Shown: piece by piece, positions 1 to 10,919 of the stretch
How positions within the stretch are numbered: position 1 is the stretch's first letter
Layout of the letters: each line of letters opens with the position of its first letter
Assembly: GCF_040183065.1 (NCBI RefSeq)
Contig: NC_091131.1
Location: 98,828,330-98,892,329, forward strand
Direction of reading: 5' to 3'
DNA: 64,000 nt
Source: Periplaneta americana
Lineage: Eukaryota; Arthropoda; Insecta; Blattodea; Blattidae
Translations under genes and position numbers: made by a program
Notes under the pieces: model-generated
Told to the model about the DNA's origin: nothing
What the model saw: only the letters and a program-made list of their open reading frames with translations
The model's database searches: none

Positions 1-567
1 AATTTTCCGTTGATTTAATTCATTAGTTATACCTTTGAAAATTGTTTATAAAGCTTATCTCTTCGTATCTAATGCACAAAAATAATTTAATAATTGAAAA
101 TTATATGTATTCTGTGAAAAAATGGACATCCCTTTGCCAAGCTCACAGTTTGTATATCCCTTAAGAAGTAACGATAAAGTAGGAACAAATACCAATGCGA
201 AGAGTTGGTCATTTCCTCTTTTTACTGCTACCGCGGTGAAGGACAGAGTGAAAATTATCCTATGGGTATGACCGTTTGGCACAAACACTCCCGATCAGTT
301 GCTCTGAAAGAAAATAGTAGTTGTTTCAGTTTTCTTGAGAAGTTTATTCTGATATCAAGTGATATAGCTAGCTAGTCTACTACTTTTTCACAGTTAGAGT
401 AACAAAATCTATATCGAAATAGGGCATAGTCCTCCTACTCATCCTTTAATATATTTATAATGCTAGTTTCATTTTTCATCCTTGGAGAGATCCATGTTCA
501 ATCATTGTGTTCAATAATAAATTTAATTTATTTCAATATGTTTTATTTTTTCACGAATTTTCCTATT
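1..567. other. Unassigned AT-rich sequence
   Basis: No gene is recognised. Confidence 0.4.
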
Positions 568-575
568 ATGTAAAG

Positions 576-1402
576 CAGGCCTGCACAAACAGCGCTCAAC
601 GAGCGGTGTTTACCGCTCGCCGAAACGGAGAGGAAGATACGTCAGAATGACATAGACTTGCTGTAGGTAGAGGAGAGGGAAACGACCACTCAGTTTTCTA
701 GTGGAGTGTAGTGTGTAGGCCTATTCTCAGTAACTGTTTCACGTTGCTTACCTACTGCTACAGTACAGTATGGAGGAATCTAAAAGTCGGAACATAATAT
801 TTAACATTTGATTTACAGCTCGAACTTATTGATCTTCAATGTGACCTAAGGGTTAAAGATCGTTTGAATAATACTACTAGCCTGGTTGAGTTTTACAAGA
901 CTAATCATTAGCAATAATATCCACGACTACACAGGCTGGCTGTGAAAATGATTGCTATGTTTGGCTCAACATTTATATTTGTGAGCAACTGTTTTCTATA
1001 ATCAACTTTAATAAAGGCAGACATCGAACATCTGTAACTGATGTTTCATTATGATCAGTAGGCTGCTGTTCCTTTCAGCTGCCAACAACATAAAACCTCG
1101 TTTTGATGTACTCATAAATAAAAATATAACAAAATGATATTGTACATTTAAGTAGCTGTAGAATTTCTATTACTTCTGTAAAATACATATTTCTTTATTA
1201 ATTAATAATAGTCCAAGATAGTTCTGCAAACACTGAACGGGAATTAATTTCATAAGCACTCGTAATAGTACTTCCTTTTGTGTTTATTTTGTACGAGATC
1301 ACCCCTTCTTCCAGTCCACCTTTATACAGAGCGCAGCTAATATCTGCATTCCGCTCATGAGCTGTGAGGCGGCTCGGAGAGCGCAAACCTTGTGCAGGCC
1401 TG
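576..1402. mobile_element. hAT-like non-autonomous DNA transposon with TIRs
   Basis: Inverted termini begin CAGGCCTGCACAA at 576 and end TTGTGCAGGCCTG at 1402. Inside each, the similarity continues in GAGCG-rich sequence. The 8 bases outside are ATGTAAAG (568-575) and ATGCAAAA (1403-1410), 6/8 identical, as expected of an aged 8-bp hAT target duplication. No transposase is recognisable inside. hAT termini typically start CAG, which fits. Confidence 0.6.
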
Positions 1403-1410
1403 ATGCAAAA

Positions 1411-1868
1411 TGTCTTACCTATCATATACAATATAACTGTTGGCTAAATATATATATGCTTATTTTGTAAGTGTAATAATGACACAAACATTTTTCATTA
1501 TACAAAATTAAACAGAAGTTAAATTTTGTTAAAAATTTAATGGCTGTAAAAAATTACATTTCAAATATTTTATAAGGAAATTCATGAATATGTTCTCTGA
1601 CAACATATCATAATATTAATAAATATACTGTAACATAAAAAAGTAATAATAATAATAATAGTAATAATAATAATAATTTAAAATACCGATAATGGAAATT
1701 ATAAACAATTTTTATTATTGTAATACAACCCCCCCCCCTTGAAAAAATTCTGCATACGCTGCCTGTTTGTTTTGTTCTGCCGTCTATCTTAACGTACGCA
1801 TCTACTCGTACATAAAATCTCTGATAATTTTTCTGGTGATCAAGAGAGATTATTCGGTTTTTTAGAAG
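1411..1868. other. Unassigned AT-rich stretch with short simple repeats
   Basis: No gene is seen. It holds an (AAT)n run near 1642-1675 and a C9 tract near 1730-1738, next to the mariner remnant downstream. Confidence 0.5.
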
Positions 1869-1869
1869 T

Positions 1870-2190
1870 AACGAGACTGCATAAAAATACGACAAACAAG
1901 TTTTATTGAGAAAAATAGTCTCCACTGCAATCGATGCATTTATCCCAACGTGAAAGCAGCAGTTGTTTGGATATGTCATTCAAGTAAAATGTTCGGTTTT
2001 TGGATGCGATAACACTGTGTTTAGTTCTGCAGGAAAAGAAAATATGGTACTCCGTTGATGAGAGATCTGGAGAGTACTGAGGAGTTTGGCATTCAAGGCT
2101 GTCTATTTTCACCCGCGTACGGTGAGCAAAATAAGGTTTCGAAGTGTCCTCCAGGAAGAGGACACCTTTACGACTGCATAACCTAGGTTG
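1870..2190 (-). pseudogene. mariner-type transposase C-terminal remnant
   Basis: Minus-strand translation of about 1900-2185 gives KGVLFLED, then YSPDLSSTEYHIFFSC and, near the end, SRWDKCIDCSGDYF before a stop. These match the layout of a mariner transposase: the LLHDNA region with the second catalytic Asp, the SPDLxPxDYHxF motif with the third acidic residue, and the C-terminal RWxKCIxxxGDYF. Here the key position reads SSTEY rather than the usual P-S/T-D-Y. Only about the last 100 residues of a roughly 345-residue protein remain. I did not find confident TIRs. Confidence 0.65.
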
Positions 2191-2831
2191 CTTCTTATGA
2201 AGGATTTTGAGTTGGTTTAGCTTATCTGAGTGGTAATAATTTGTCCCTGGCTAAAAGCATATAATGGATAATATCTGGCGAGGTCCACCAGATACAGTAT
2301 TTAAAAATATTCTGCTGTCACAGCCGGGGCACCATGTTTGCGCCACTTGCGACAAAGCCATAATGTTCTTGCGCCATTTGCTGCAGCGTCGTAATGTGTT
2401 TGCGCCACAAACATATATAAATTCAAGAACATTTTTGTTTTAGTTGGTACCACGTTACAATGTTAGGGCACAATAATTTTCCGTCGCATTTATCAGACTG
2501 CGAACTGGCACACGAATAAATTCGTGGTTTTCTGTTTTTCTTATTTTATGGGCCTGATTGTGAATTCCATTAATTTTCAATCGTTTCTTTTTGAATGACC
2601 TTTAAAATTGACATTATCTTAAAATTGTAGGTTGTGAGCTGTAAAATAAGGCGTTGAATTTTCTATGAAACGCCTCATATGCGTTGTGTAAGTGATTTCA
2701 GACTCGGCACATATTGTAGCAAGAAATGTACGTAATAATCCACAAGATAGTCGCTAAACTGCTCAATTTTTTGACATGTTGGCTTAATCTTAGTCATACC
2801 AAAAACAAAACAATCACTTACTTCTTGTAGA
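2191..2831. other. Unassigned; short repeated TTTGCGCCA motif
   Basis: No gene is seen. Around 2335-2425 the motif TTGCGCCA recurs three times at about 35-40-base spacing. A TGTCACAGCCGGGGCACC string at about 2316 resembles an LTR start, but no partner LTR, primer site or pol fragment is visible, so I do not call an LTR element. Confidence 0.35.
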
Positions 2832-3696
2832 TCTATATAGCAAATACCTTACTATAATAACACCGGACAGCTAGCAGTTCTGCGCGCGAACGACGCTGGT
2901 GCTGCTACCTAGGCGGCCGGTGTGGCGATACTCGCGAAACAAGCTGTAATCAACTGCAATGTATATTGTTTCTGGGCTAGTTAATAGTTTTATTAATTAG
3001 TGCTGTGTTAAAATGTCAGGGTGTGTATGTGCTGTTTATAATTGCTACACAATTACAGCATTACAAATTGCTCCAAATCGTACTTTCGATTTCTGAGGGA
3101 TCATAAAACGTGAGTCAACAACATTCTTTAGTAGGCCTAATTCCTTCGTCTTTGTGTTGATAGAAAAATACAAATTAGCTTCTTTATTTAGACCTAATAA
3201 ATGAATAGAAGTTAAAATGTATTGGAAATTTTAAGGTTTTAAGAAATTGTTTTATTGTTGTCCACATGCCTTTACTAATTATTATTACAAGCATCAGATT
3301 ACTATCAATCAGCAATGCGTATATAAAGAATTATTGTAAATTCATTCTTAATGTCAGAATTGATTTTGTCTCATTAAACTTAAGCAAAAATATGTAACAA
3401 TTAATTACGGAAAGTAATATGAAGTATGCAATATTTCTCATAATATGCACCTTTGATATAAGATAATAATTTTATGTTAAATATTATTCAACATTTCTTA
3501 AGTGTTTCATATATTATTCCACATTAGTAACTCACGTTTTAAACAATAGTCCGAATCCCGCTATGTTAATATTTGTATTTGTGGACGTAATTCCACGCCG
3601 CTCCGCTGGTTGTCAGGTCCGCGATATTTCGCACTCACGTTAATGCTGCTAGTATACAGCTGTCCGGTATTATTGTAGTAAAATATTTGTATATAG
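2832..3696 (+). mobile_element. P-like/THAP DNA transposon remnant with ~40-bp TIRs
   Basis: Inverted termini of about 40 bases run 2832-2872 and 3658-3696; both contain CCGGACAGCT preceded by TTACTAYAATAA. Inside, an ATG at 3013 opens MSGCVCAVYNC, the start typical of THAP zinc-finger domains (C-x(2-4)-C). After a one-base frame change, FRFLRDHKT follows, the position of the THAP FxFP motif. It runs into AAACGTGAGT, a splice-donor-like sequence, so this looks like THAP exon 1. THAP domains at the N-terminus are characteristic of P-element transposases. The rest of the transposase is missing. A similar AAAACGTGAGT lies inverted near 3530-3540. No clear target duplication was found. Confidence 0.5.
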
Positions 3697-5250
3697 GGCA
3701 AATTAAAACTAATGTGCAAGTCACTTAACAGTGTGAGACGGATTGTTTTTGAGCACTTGCTAAGCAAATACTCTGTAGTTTACTCCCCATGCCTGGCAAA
3801 GATGAAACCGCCAACCCAAGAGCTGAATTGCTTCACGTATAAATATAACAAACTCGAAATCCACTATCTAGTAATCGTGCACTAATAGAAAGAGAGGTAT
3901 TATGCTCATGTCACCAGTTATCGTGAGCGATCTCTAACAACTTCACAAAAAAAAAAAGACAAACATGTTTAAACAGAATGTTTTTGGAGCAAACACATTC
4001 CCCTAATATATAACCGTATTCCTCAATTACAAACAAACAACAAATCTGGCTCGAGCGCATTACACCAGTCACAGCGTATGTGACCCTGCTCTCTTTAGGG
4101 ACAGAGAATAATGTGACCGCTTTGGATTGTTATAAAGGATTCATTTCTCATCAAAAAATGTTAACACCCGACTGAGAAAAGCACCACGGTATTAAATATT
4201 GTTTACTATTAGTCGCTGCTATTTGTGGCGATCGGTCAGGTCATATACAACTCATTTTCCAACCTTGTATACCTTTCCTATTTCTTATAGGTATGTGAGA
4301 TTTTCTTCATCATTAACGTGGACACTTTCTGCAATTTCTTGACACGTTTGCTTCAATCGTCAACGATGATGCTAGCATGTTCCTCTCGAGAATCGTCTAG
4401 CTATTCAGTTCCATCTTGAGCCAAATTTGTTTCGCTATTTCATATAGCGAATATTCATCAAAGGTAAGGCATTTTTTTTTTTTTACTTATTTCGGATTAT
4501 TTAGTCCTGAGTTTGAACGAACCAGTGGAGTACAGAAGGTGATATTATTTACTGAAATACAGCTATTTTGTCATTAATCTACTTCCACTAAACGTACAGC
4601 TTTAATATTATTTTAAGGAAATAACAGAAGAGCATTTGAAACAGTAGCTTTATTTCGTAAGTTTAGTTGGCCTAAGGGTCATTATGGACAATACTGACTA
4701 CGCAAAAATCGAAGATACTTCCATGGTTACCTAATATATTAATTCTTTGGTTTTTTACTTACACGCACAACATTTTATGAGAACTACAGTAGAATACAGG
4801 ACGGTCAAACACCTTATTAAGACAGAAACAAGAAAAAGTATATGCTAATTGCTAAGCCACTAAAAGAAGCTTTATCCAAATATCAAAATATTGAAGAAGA
4901 TTTGAAATATCTCACACACAGATATTTGTCTGTTATTACAGAGGAAATCTGACATTTAAAAAAATATAAGCATCGTACCCGTTGAAATGCTGCTGTATTG
5001 AATCTGAATATGCGACAGATCTGCAAAGACTGGATCCTCAACAAGTGTATACTATAAAATATTACTAATAAACAGTTAAATGATCATTTAGTCAATCAAA
5101 CTAAGCAAAGAAAAGCTATTTTCGTTCTTGTTTCATATATTTTTCACGCCGGTTTAAGAGTGATGCGATGCATTACTGGCTACAGTTGCAGTTGAGGAAT
5201 GAGACTAAATTATTTTCCAGATGCTATTTTTCAGTTATCTTCTTGTGTTT
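3697..5250. other. Unassigned AT-rich sequence
   Basis: No gene is recognised. A 20-base string, GATTATTTAGTCCTGA, near 4493-4509 matches the terminus of the MITE at 54815-55085 and may be a solo end of that family. Poly-A (~3943-3957) and poly-T (~4470-4482) tracts occur. Confidence 0.4.
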
Positions 5251-5254
5251 AAGT

Positions 5255-5345
5255 CATTTTTGAACACTTTTTAGAGTTCCCCAGAGATTAAAGTCATGTG
5301 GTGTTAGGTCTGGGTATCGAGATGGTAACACATTCCTACTGATAA
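5255..5345 (-). pseudogene. Fragment of a DDE_3-type (Tc1/mariner superfamily) transposase
   Basis: The minus strand reads LPSRYPDLTPHDFNLWGTL, close to the SPDLTPxDFxLWG signature containing the third catalytic acidic residue of IS630/mariner-type transposases in insects. Only about 25-30 residues are recognisable and flanks are decayed. Confidence 0.5.
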
Positions 5346-5936
5346 TTATATACCCGAAAACGTTATGAAGTTCGTCCATAGAGTATTGGGTTCTAAATGA
5401 TAGTGTACAGTATAATCACAATCTAGTATATACAGTCAGGAAGCTTGAGTTGATAAGGATACTAGGAACAATAGACTGTGCAGGTACTATTTCGCATTGT
5501 TTGTGATGAGGCGATAGTAGCGATCCTAGTGGTTAGCAACTATATATGGATGCATATTTACTATGTATTGAGCTTCGTGACTGTATATACTAGACTGTGG
5601 TATAATTCTATTAAGGAGGGAGCGTGTTTTTGCCTTTTTTCAAACGGATAAAAGGAAAATAACGCATTCCGAAGCTTGACGATTTAATATACTGGAAGTA
5701 GGTACAACCAATTATGGAAAAAATTCTACGAATAGATAAAGTCGTGAAATTTCAGACTGGGAGAGGTATTAAACATGAGTTAACAGCGGAAAACTCACAA
5801 ATCTCACTGTCGTTGGCCGAATATTACAACTGCATAATTATTTAAAATAATTTCAAAATAATTATTAGTGAATGAGATATTAAATGATTAAGACAATGAC
5901 CGATGGTAAGGTGTGTGCAGTACGATACGGATTTTA

Positions 5937-6818
5937 GAGTAGGGCATAGTTGCGCCCTACGGTCAGGTAAGCTGCAGCAGATAAAAAAAGGGTCCCTGTT
6001 TTGTGGGCATAGTTGCGCCCCGTTCCCATCAGGTAGAGAAAGGGGCATGGCATAGTTGCGCCCCCATGAAATAGATAGAGAAAAAGATACTACGGAAACT
6101 CGAGCCTTGCAGTCAACCAAACTTATTGATTTCTTATCGATTTAATATTCATTATGGTACCGTTAAAATGAACACCATGAAGTTGGCAGTACGTTATAAC
6201 TGTTTTTCTACTGTTTATGCATTGATTATCGATAGCCTACCGTTAAAATGAACACCTTGAAGTTAGCAGTACCGGTACTTTATTAATTGACATATTCAAA
6301 TGAGTGAGCCGTTGGAATATGGGGCCTTAGCTGTCTTGATATTTTATTAGTGATCTTCACACCATCTGTGACGTATAGTGAGGTTAATTTAAAATGAATG
6401 TTAAGTTTAGTGAAAAGGGTGAAGAGTTAATAATTCACAATGGTTCTAAGTTTCAATTTTCGAAACTCTGTACCGTAGGGTTAAGATATCGGTGTACAAA
6501 CAAAAAATGCAGTTAATTTATTGTGTGTGATCGATAAAAAAGGGTTATTTTAAATAGCAAAATTGATCATATGCTAGGCCTATCTGATTTCAATGCAGCT
6601 ACCACTATAATATTTTTAAGTAATTTATTTATTTTATGACAATCACTTTCGTGTGTACTATGCCCATCGGGGCGCAACTATGCCATGTCCATTCTGCTAC
6701 CTGATTTCTTCGGGGCGCAACTATGCCATGTCCATTCAGCTACCTGATTTCTTCGGGGCGCAACTATGCCACGCCTAGGCCTCCCAATTGACCGCGGGGC
6801 GCAACTATGCCATACCGA
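5937..6818 (+). mobile_element. Foldback/Mutator-like element with tandem-repeat arms
   Basis: The 16-base motif GGCATAGTTGCGCCCC occurs three times near the left end (5943, 6006, 6049) and four times inverted near the right end (6669, 6712, 6755, 6796). The right-hand spacing is a regular 41-43 bases, so each arm is a short tandem array. The arms are inverted relative to each other, as in foldback elements. Direct GATTTTA repeats lie immediately outside (5930-5936 and 6819-6825) and look like a target duplication; Mutator-like elements usually make 8-11 bp. The interior carries a FLYWCH-like finger (separate entry) and a 35-base unit, TACCGTTAAAATGAACACC and following bases, repeated at about 6158 and 6238. 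Confidence 0.6.
6394..6576 (+). pseudogene. FLYWCH-type zinc finger exon (degenerate)
   Basis: An ATG at 6394 opens MNVKFSEKGEELIIHNGSKF, then QFSKLCTVGLRYRCTNKKCS, a stop at 6514, and in the same frame FIVCD..KRVILNSKIDHM. The order fits a FLYWCH finger: a conserved 'G-x-K/F' strand, the aromatic 'RYRC' where the family has W-x-C, a CX4C pair, an alternating hydrophobic strand and a final H of the H-x-H pair (second H lost). FLYWCH fingers in insects often sit at the N-terminus of MULE transposase or related proteins. It lies between the inverted arms of the foldback element, so I read it as the element's cargo. Two in-frame stops make it non-functional. Confidence 0.55.
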
Positions 6819-6829
6819 GATTTTAAGCG

Positions 6830-7512
6830 CGAGATGGTGCGCCGCACTCGGCCTCTCTCTTTTTATCTAATCGTCTGAACTTGTTAGTTGGAAAACAAGA
6901 CAATTAAATAATAAACTAACCCTGCCATGAATCGTTATGATCAGGATGGTAATCTGCGTGTCGAGGTAGTCAAGTGATAACACACACTCACTATGTAAAA
7001 CACAACTATTTATTAGAACAAGCAAAATAAATTCGTAGCACATAACACATCTTGCTAACAGTGTAGCGTAGACCATATCCAGCTAATTGCCTTACATAGG
7101 TAGGTACTTCCCCACGCTGGCATCCATCTTGTCATACAACCTTGACATAACCATCACTCAGCACACACATAGCCGTTACATACAAATTGGTCACCCCTCA
7201 AACGTCACATAACAATGGGTGCCTTCGTCGTGGATTCCATACTTTTTAAATTCGTTCTACTGCAATAACTAGGTTAAACATAAGCCAAAAGCAACTCGCT
7301 GAACTGATAGTATGTAGAGGTAGGCTTTTAGTTATATCACAACTAGAAAAACGATCCACCAAAAATACAAATACAGACCAGTATTTGACCAGAGTTGACT
7401 GAACGCAAATCAGTCAGGAAAATGAAAGCAGCTCAAGCTAATAAGTACATCCCAAAACTCGCCGCTAAATTCCACCCGAATACCTTCTGCAATTCACTCG
7501 CAGGATCCCGCA
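6830..7512. other. Unassigned
   Basis: No gene is recognised; the ORFs here are short and show no domain or codon signal. Confidence 0.4.
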
Positions 7513-7776
7513 CACCGTGTACTATACAGCTTCTGGTAGACTTATCGAACCCGGTTCGATCCCCGGCCTACGTAGCAGCTCGTACCCTATCACACGTCCA
7601 ACCTCCACGAGTCCCTCCACTAGACTAATACTTCTGCTATGCACTGACAGATTCCCACAACACCGTGGACTATGCAGCTCCTGGTAAACTTATCGAACCC
7701 AGTTCGATCCCTGGCCTACGTAGCTGCTCGTACCCTGTCACACGTCCAACCTCCACGAGTCCCTCCACTAGACTAA
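7513..7776 (+). repeat. Tandem pair of 116-bp tRNA-like units
   Basis: Two copies (7513-7628 and 7661-7776) are about 90% identical and separated by 32 bases. Each begins CACCGTG and ends CTCCACTAGACTAA. Each contains a GGTTCGATCCC-type B-box (an internal RNA polymerase III promoter element) with CAGCTYCTGGTA upstream where an A-box would lie. They look like a duplicated tRNA-derived SINE fragment, not functional tRNA genes. Confidence 0.55.
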
Positions 7777-8468
7777 CGCTACTATCGAGATGAAACTCGC
7801 TTCACAGACCAAATATAAATCACGCCACCGTCTTGACCAATCAGCAAGCGCTATTATAAAATAATAATCGCTCCCCGGATCAAATAATAACTGGCCCCTC
7901 AGAATCAAGTCATCATCGCTTATAGGAACAGAAACAGAGCATAAAAAAAGTTGAGAGGAAAGCCATCTACGAGAAGTAAGAAGAACTAGATCAGAAAGAA
8001 AAAACTACAAGCCATCTATGAAGAGTTAGAATAATTAAAACTAACAGAGAAAAATATGAAGATAGAAAAATCTAAAAGAAATAGAAAGGAAAAGAAAGAC
8101 GTGCCGAAATATAAACGGCACAATGGTACATAGTCACGCATACGTAGATCGGTAGTCGCTCATCTGCTTCCATTACACTACTTCTAAATCCTAACGCAGG
8201 AGAGAAATGGCTGGTAAATTTTAAATGGAGCCATTACATTTAGGGCCACATTTATTTTAGGTGACATACTGTAAATCTACGAAATGATTTTTCAAACTTT
8301 ATTCAGGGTACTGCAGAATTTATCAGTTATAAGGGGATCAGATAGGGTGAACGATGGTCAGATTGAGTTTTGTAACCTAACAGAATCTCATCTCATGAAA
8401 CCCTGAATGAGTTTTCTTAACAATTTTACACATATACCTAAGAATATAAACATTAAAGCGTGAACATT
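7777..8468. other. Unassigned; purine-rich with possible coiled-coil remnant
   Basis: Around 7950-8100 the + strand is A/G-rich and can be read as Lys/Glu-rich coiled-coil-like peptides with stops. No family is recognised. Confidence 0.3.
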
Positions 8469-8680
8469 TAAACCCTTAAATTGACAAAGTATCCTATAGG
8501 ATACAACAGGTTAAAAGGCTATATTCTATAGAAAAAAATAGTAGGAATATTAAAATTTCACATTACTATAATATTGTACAACATATAAAATATAGACATT
8601 GTGATAGTTGTTTTCTTTACAGTCCGACACGGTTTAATAAACTAGTGTGAGAAATTAAGTTCTGTCAATTTAAGGGTTAA
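8469..8680. mobile_element. piggyBac-type MITE (TTAA, CCCTTAAATTGACA termini)
   Basis: The left terminus is CCCTTAAATTGACA (from 8473) and the right is its inverse TGTCAATTTAAGGG (8663-8676), followed by TTAA at 8677-8680. The left flank reads TAAA, one change from TTAA. TTAA targets and CCC-starting termini are the piggyBac signature. Length is about 200 bp with no coding capacity. The left 115 bp of a second copy is at 20291-20412. Confidence 0.65.
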
Positions 8681-8696
8681 AAATTAAGTTATGTCG

Positions 8697-9224
8697 ACCG
8701 TGCGAGGAGCAAGGGTCGCATTCCCAGACATACATCACTCAATGATATCATTAAAAGATCTCTGACTTCTTGTGACATCCCGCCCCTTTTGGAACCACCA
8801 GGTATTAGTCGCGCGGATGGTAAACGACTAGATGGTATCATCTTAATTCCATGGTCTAGAGGAAAATCTTTAATTTGGGACTCACTTGCGTTGACATTCT
8901 AGCTCCATCTCACTTGCCGAATACCTCCAGACGCGTAGCATCTGCTACTGAATTAGCCGTGAAGAAGAAAGTAAATAAATATGCTCATCTTTTAGACAAT
9001 TATAACTTTGTCCCCTTTGCTGTGGAGACTTTCGGTCCTTGGAGTTATGATGCTAAAGTTTTGGTATCTCAAATCGGCCAAATTTTGATCTCCATTACTG
9101 GTGATAGTCGTTGCATAATTATTTGCGTCAGCGTTTAAGTATTGCAATTCAACGAGGAAATGCAATGAGCGTTTTGGGTACTGTTCCAGAGTCCAGCCCT
9201 TTGGACGAACTCTTTCTCCTGTAA
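8697..9224 (+). pseudogene. LINE C-terminal remnant (PFAVETxGPW domain)
   Basis: Across three frames the + strand encodes SLNDIIKRSL, ADGKRLDGIILIPWSRGKSL, then TCVDILAPSHL, NYNFVPFAVETFGPWS, then RQRLSIAIQRGNAMSVLGT and a stop at 9222. This order (LIPWxxGK, TCVDxLAPSHL, PxAxETLGPW, QRxSxAxQRGNA) is the C-terminal module found after the RT in some insect non-LTR retrotransposons. At least two frameshifts and a missing upstream RT show a dead 5'-truncated copy. It begins just after the piggyBac MITE. Confidence 0.6.
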
Positions 9225-9370
9225 AATTTATTAAGTATTCCGTATGTAAATATTTGTTTTTAGTTTTATATACCGTATTGTTCAAATTGTTTCAAATTTC
9301 AGGAAATCTGTAGCAATTGAAACTGTAGAGAATGAACTACTTTAATGGAGACATAAGCATAATTTCATAA

Positions 9371-9991
9371 CTTACTTACTTACTGGATTTTAAGGAACCC
9401 AGAGGTTCATTGCCGCCCTCACATAAGCCCGCCATTCGTCCCTATCCTGTGCAATATTAATCCAGTCTCTATCATGATATCCCACCTCCCTCAAATCCAT
9501 TGTAATATTATCTTCCCATCTACGTCTCGGCCTCCCTAAAGGTCTTTTTCCCTCCGGCCTCCCAACTAACACTCTATATGCATTTCTGGATTCGCCCATA
9601 CGTGCTACATGTCCTGCCCATCTCAAACGTCTGGATTTAATGTTCCTAATTATGTCAGGTGAAGAATACAATGCGTGCAGTTCTGTGTTGTGTAACTTTC
9701 TCCATTCTCCTGTAACTTCATCCCTCTTAGCCCCAAATATTTTCTTAAACACCTTATTCCCAAACACCCTTAATCTCTGTTCCTCTCTCAAAGTGAGAGT
9801 CCAAGTTTCACAACCATACAGAACAACCGGTAATATAACTGTTTTATAAACTCTAACTTTCAGATTTTTCGACAGCAGACTGGATGATAAAAGTTTCTCA
9901 ACCGAATAATAACAGGCATTTCCCATTATTTCCTCCCGGGTATCATTTATATTTGTTACTGTTGCTCCCAGATATTTGAAATTCTCCACCT
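9371..9991 (-). mobile_element. RTE-like LINE (family A), 5'-truncated copy 1
   Basis: A minus-strand ORF of 199 residues (9390-9989) spans MENFKYLGATVTNIND, YKTVILPVVLYGCETWTL, RWAGHVARMGESRNAYRVL and the C-terminus [17 protein letters not shown]. It is the thumb/C-terminal part of an RTE-like reverse transcriptase; catalytic palm motifs lie upstream and are absent. The 3' end is a short GTAA repeat tail (9371-9383 on the + strand as CTTACTTACTTAC). A perfect 12-bp target duplication ATAATTTCATAA is at 9359-9370 and 9992-10003. Compared with other copies, it lacks about 5 residues after DTREEI. Confidence 0.85.
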
Positions 9992-10149
9992 ATAATTTCA
10001 TAAATTTTAAGTAAATGTTATTACATTAAAATTTAATTCAAAGAATATTTTTCAAAATTATGGAAAAATGACAATATGAACGTCCTTTTACTCAGAAAAT
10101 ATCCAAGATTCAGAATTAAAATTCTGTAGAAACTTTCTTTTAATCCATT

Positions 10150-10470
10150 GTTTTCACTTTCACTGGTAAGGTTTGATTTACTTAGCTTAAACCGTTTAAA
10201 TACAGAAAATATCTACCATGTGAAGAATAAAAGACATACTTATCGTCTTTTTCTAAGTTCCCGATTTAGACACTTCTTTCTTTTTCCGTTCACTGTTCTA
10301 ACCATCTTGTTTGTGGTCTTCTCTGATCTCTTCGTCCTATTGTTCTGTACGATAGAGCTGCCTTTGGATAAAGGGAATGTTGCATTCTTTCAATATGTTG
10401 TTCTCATTTTTCTCTGTAGACTATTCTACTATTTCTGTTATTATATTTTTTACTTAATTTGCTCTAATAT
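10150..10470 (-). pseudogene. LINE RT C-terminal fragment
   Basis: The minus strand at about 10440-10300 reads EQHIERMQHSLYPKAAL, then GRRDQRRPQTRWLEQ and a stop. This is the 'W..H..RM....PK.AL.Y.P.GRRD.GRP..RW' tail common to RTE/Jockey-like LINE proteins, related to but distinct from the copy at 21240-21890. The upstream sequence is decayed by stops. Confidence 0.55.
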
Positions 10471-10640
10471 CTTCATTCCTTTGGTGGTTGAATCTTTTAA
10501 AATCCTAAAATTGATCTCAGAAATTTTATTTGAGCTGCCTGTTTTCTAGTGGCCTCTTTTCTTTATAACATATGTTTTACTGCCAAATTTTAGCATTTGT
10601 TTTGTTGCAATGTTATGTAATCTGACTTGAGTTTCTTTTA

Positions 10641-10919
10641 ACATTTCGACCCTCCCAAGTACTAACATTGTAACTCATTTTTTACATTTTTCAGGAGATG
10701 AAAATGAAGTTTTAAAATGATCGTGTAAATTAATGTATACAAAAATGTGGAGTAACAATAAGATTTTCCACAGAATTGGGAAGGTTTAGAGCTATACAAT
10801 GATAGTACTGGGAGAAAAAGAAACAATTTAAGACCATATAAACTAGGACAACTCAAAACCATAAAAAATTGAGTTACAATGTTACTACGTGGGAGGGTCG
10901 ATTTGCTTCCCGAAATGTC
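10641..10919. mobile_element. Hairpin MITE with ~45-bp inverted ends
   Basis: CGACCCTCCCAAGTACTAAC at 10647 is mirrored by GTTACTACGTGGGAGGGTCG ending 10900, and the similarity extends inward through GTAACTCA and outward to ACATTTCG/CGAAATGT at 10641/10919. No coding capacity; superfamily not assigned. Confidence 0.5.

Noticed and set aside
2316-2540. Possible LTR beginning TGTCACAGCCGGGGCACC
   Set aside because: No second LTR, primer-binding site, polypurine tract or gag/pol fragment nearby.
10148-10549. 133-residue hydrophobic + strand ORF that looks like a membrane protein
   Set aside because: The minus strand carries recognisable LINE C-terminal motifs (GRRDQRRPQTRW); the + ORF is a shadow.
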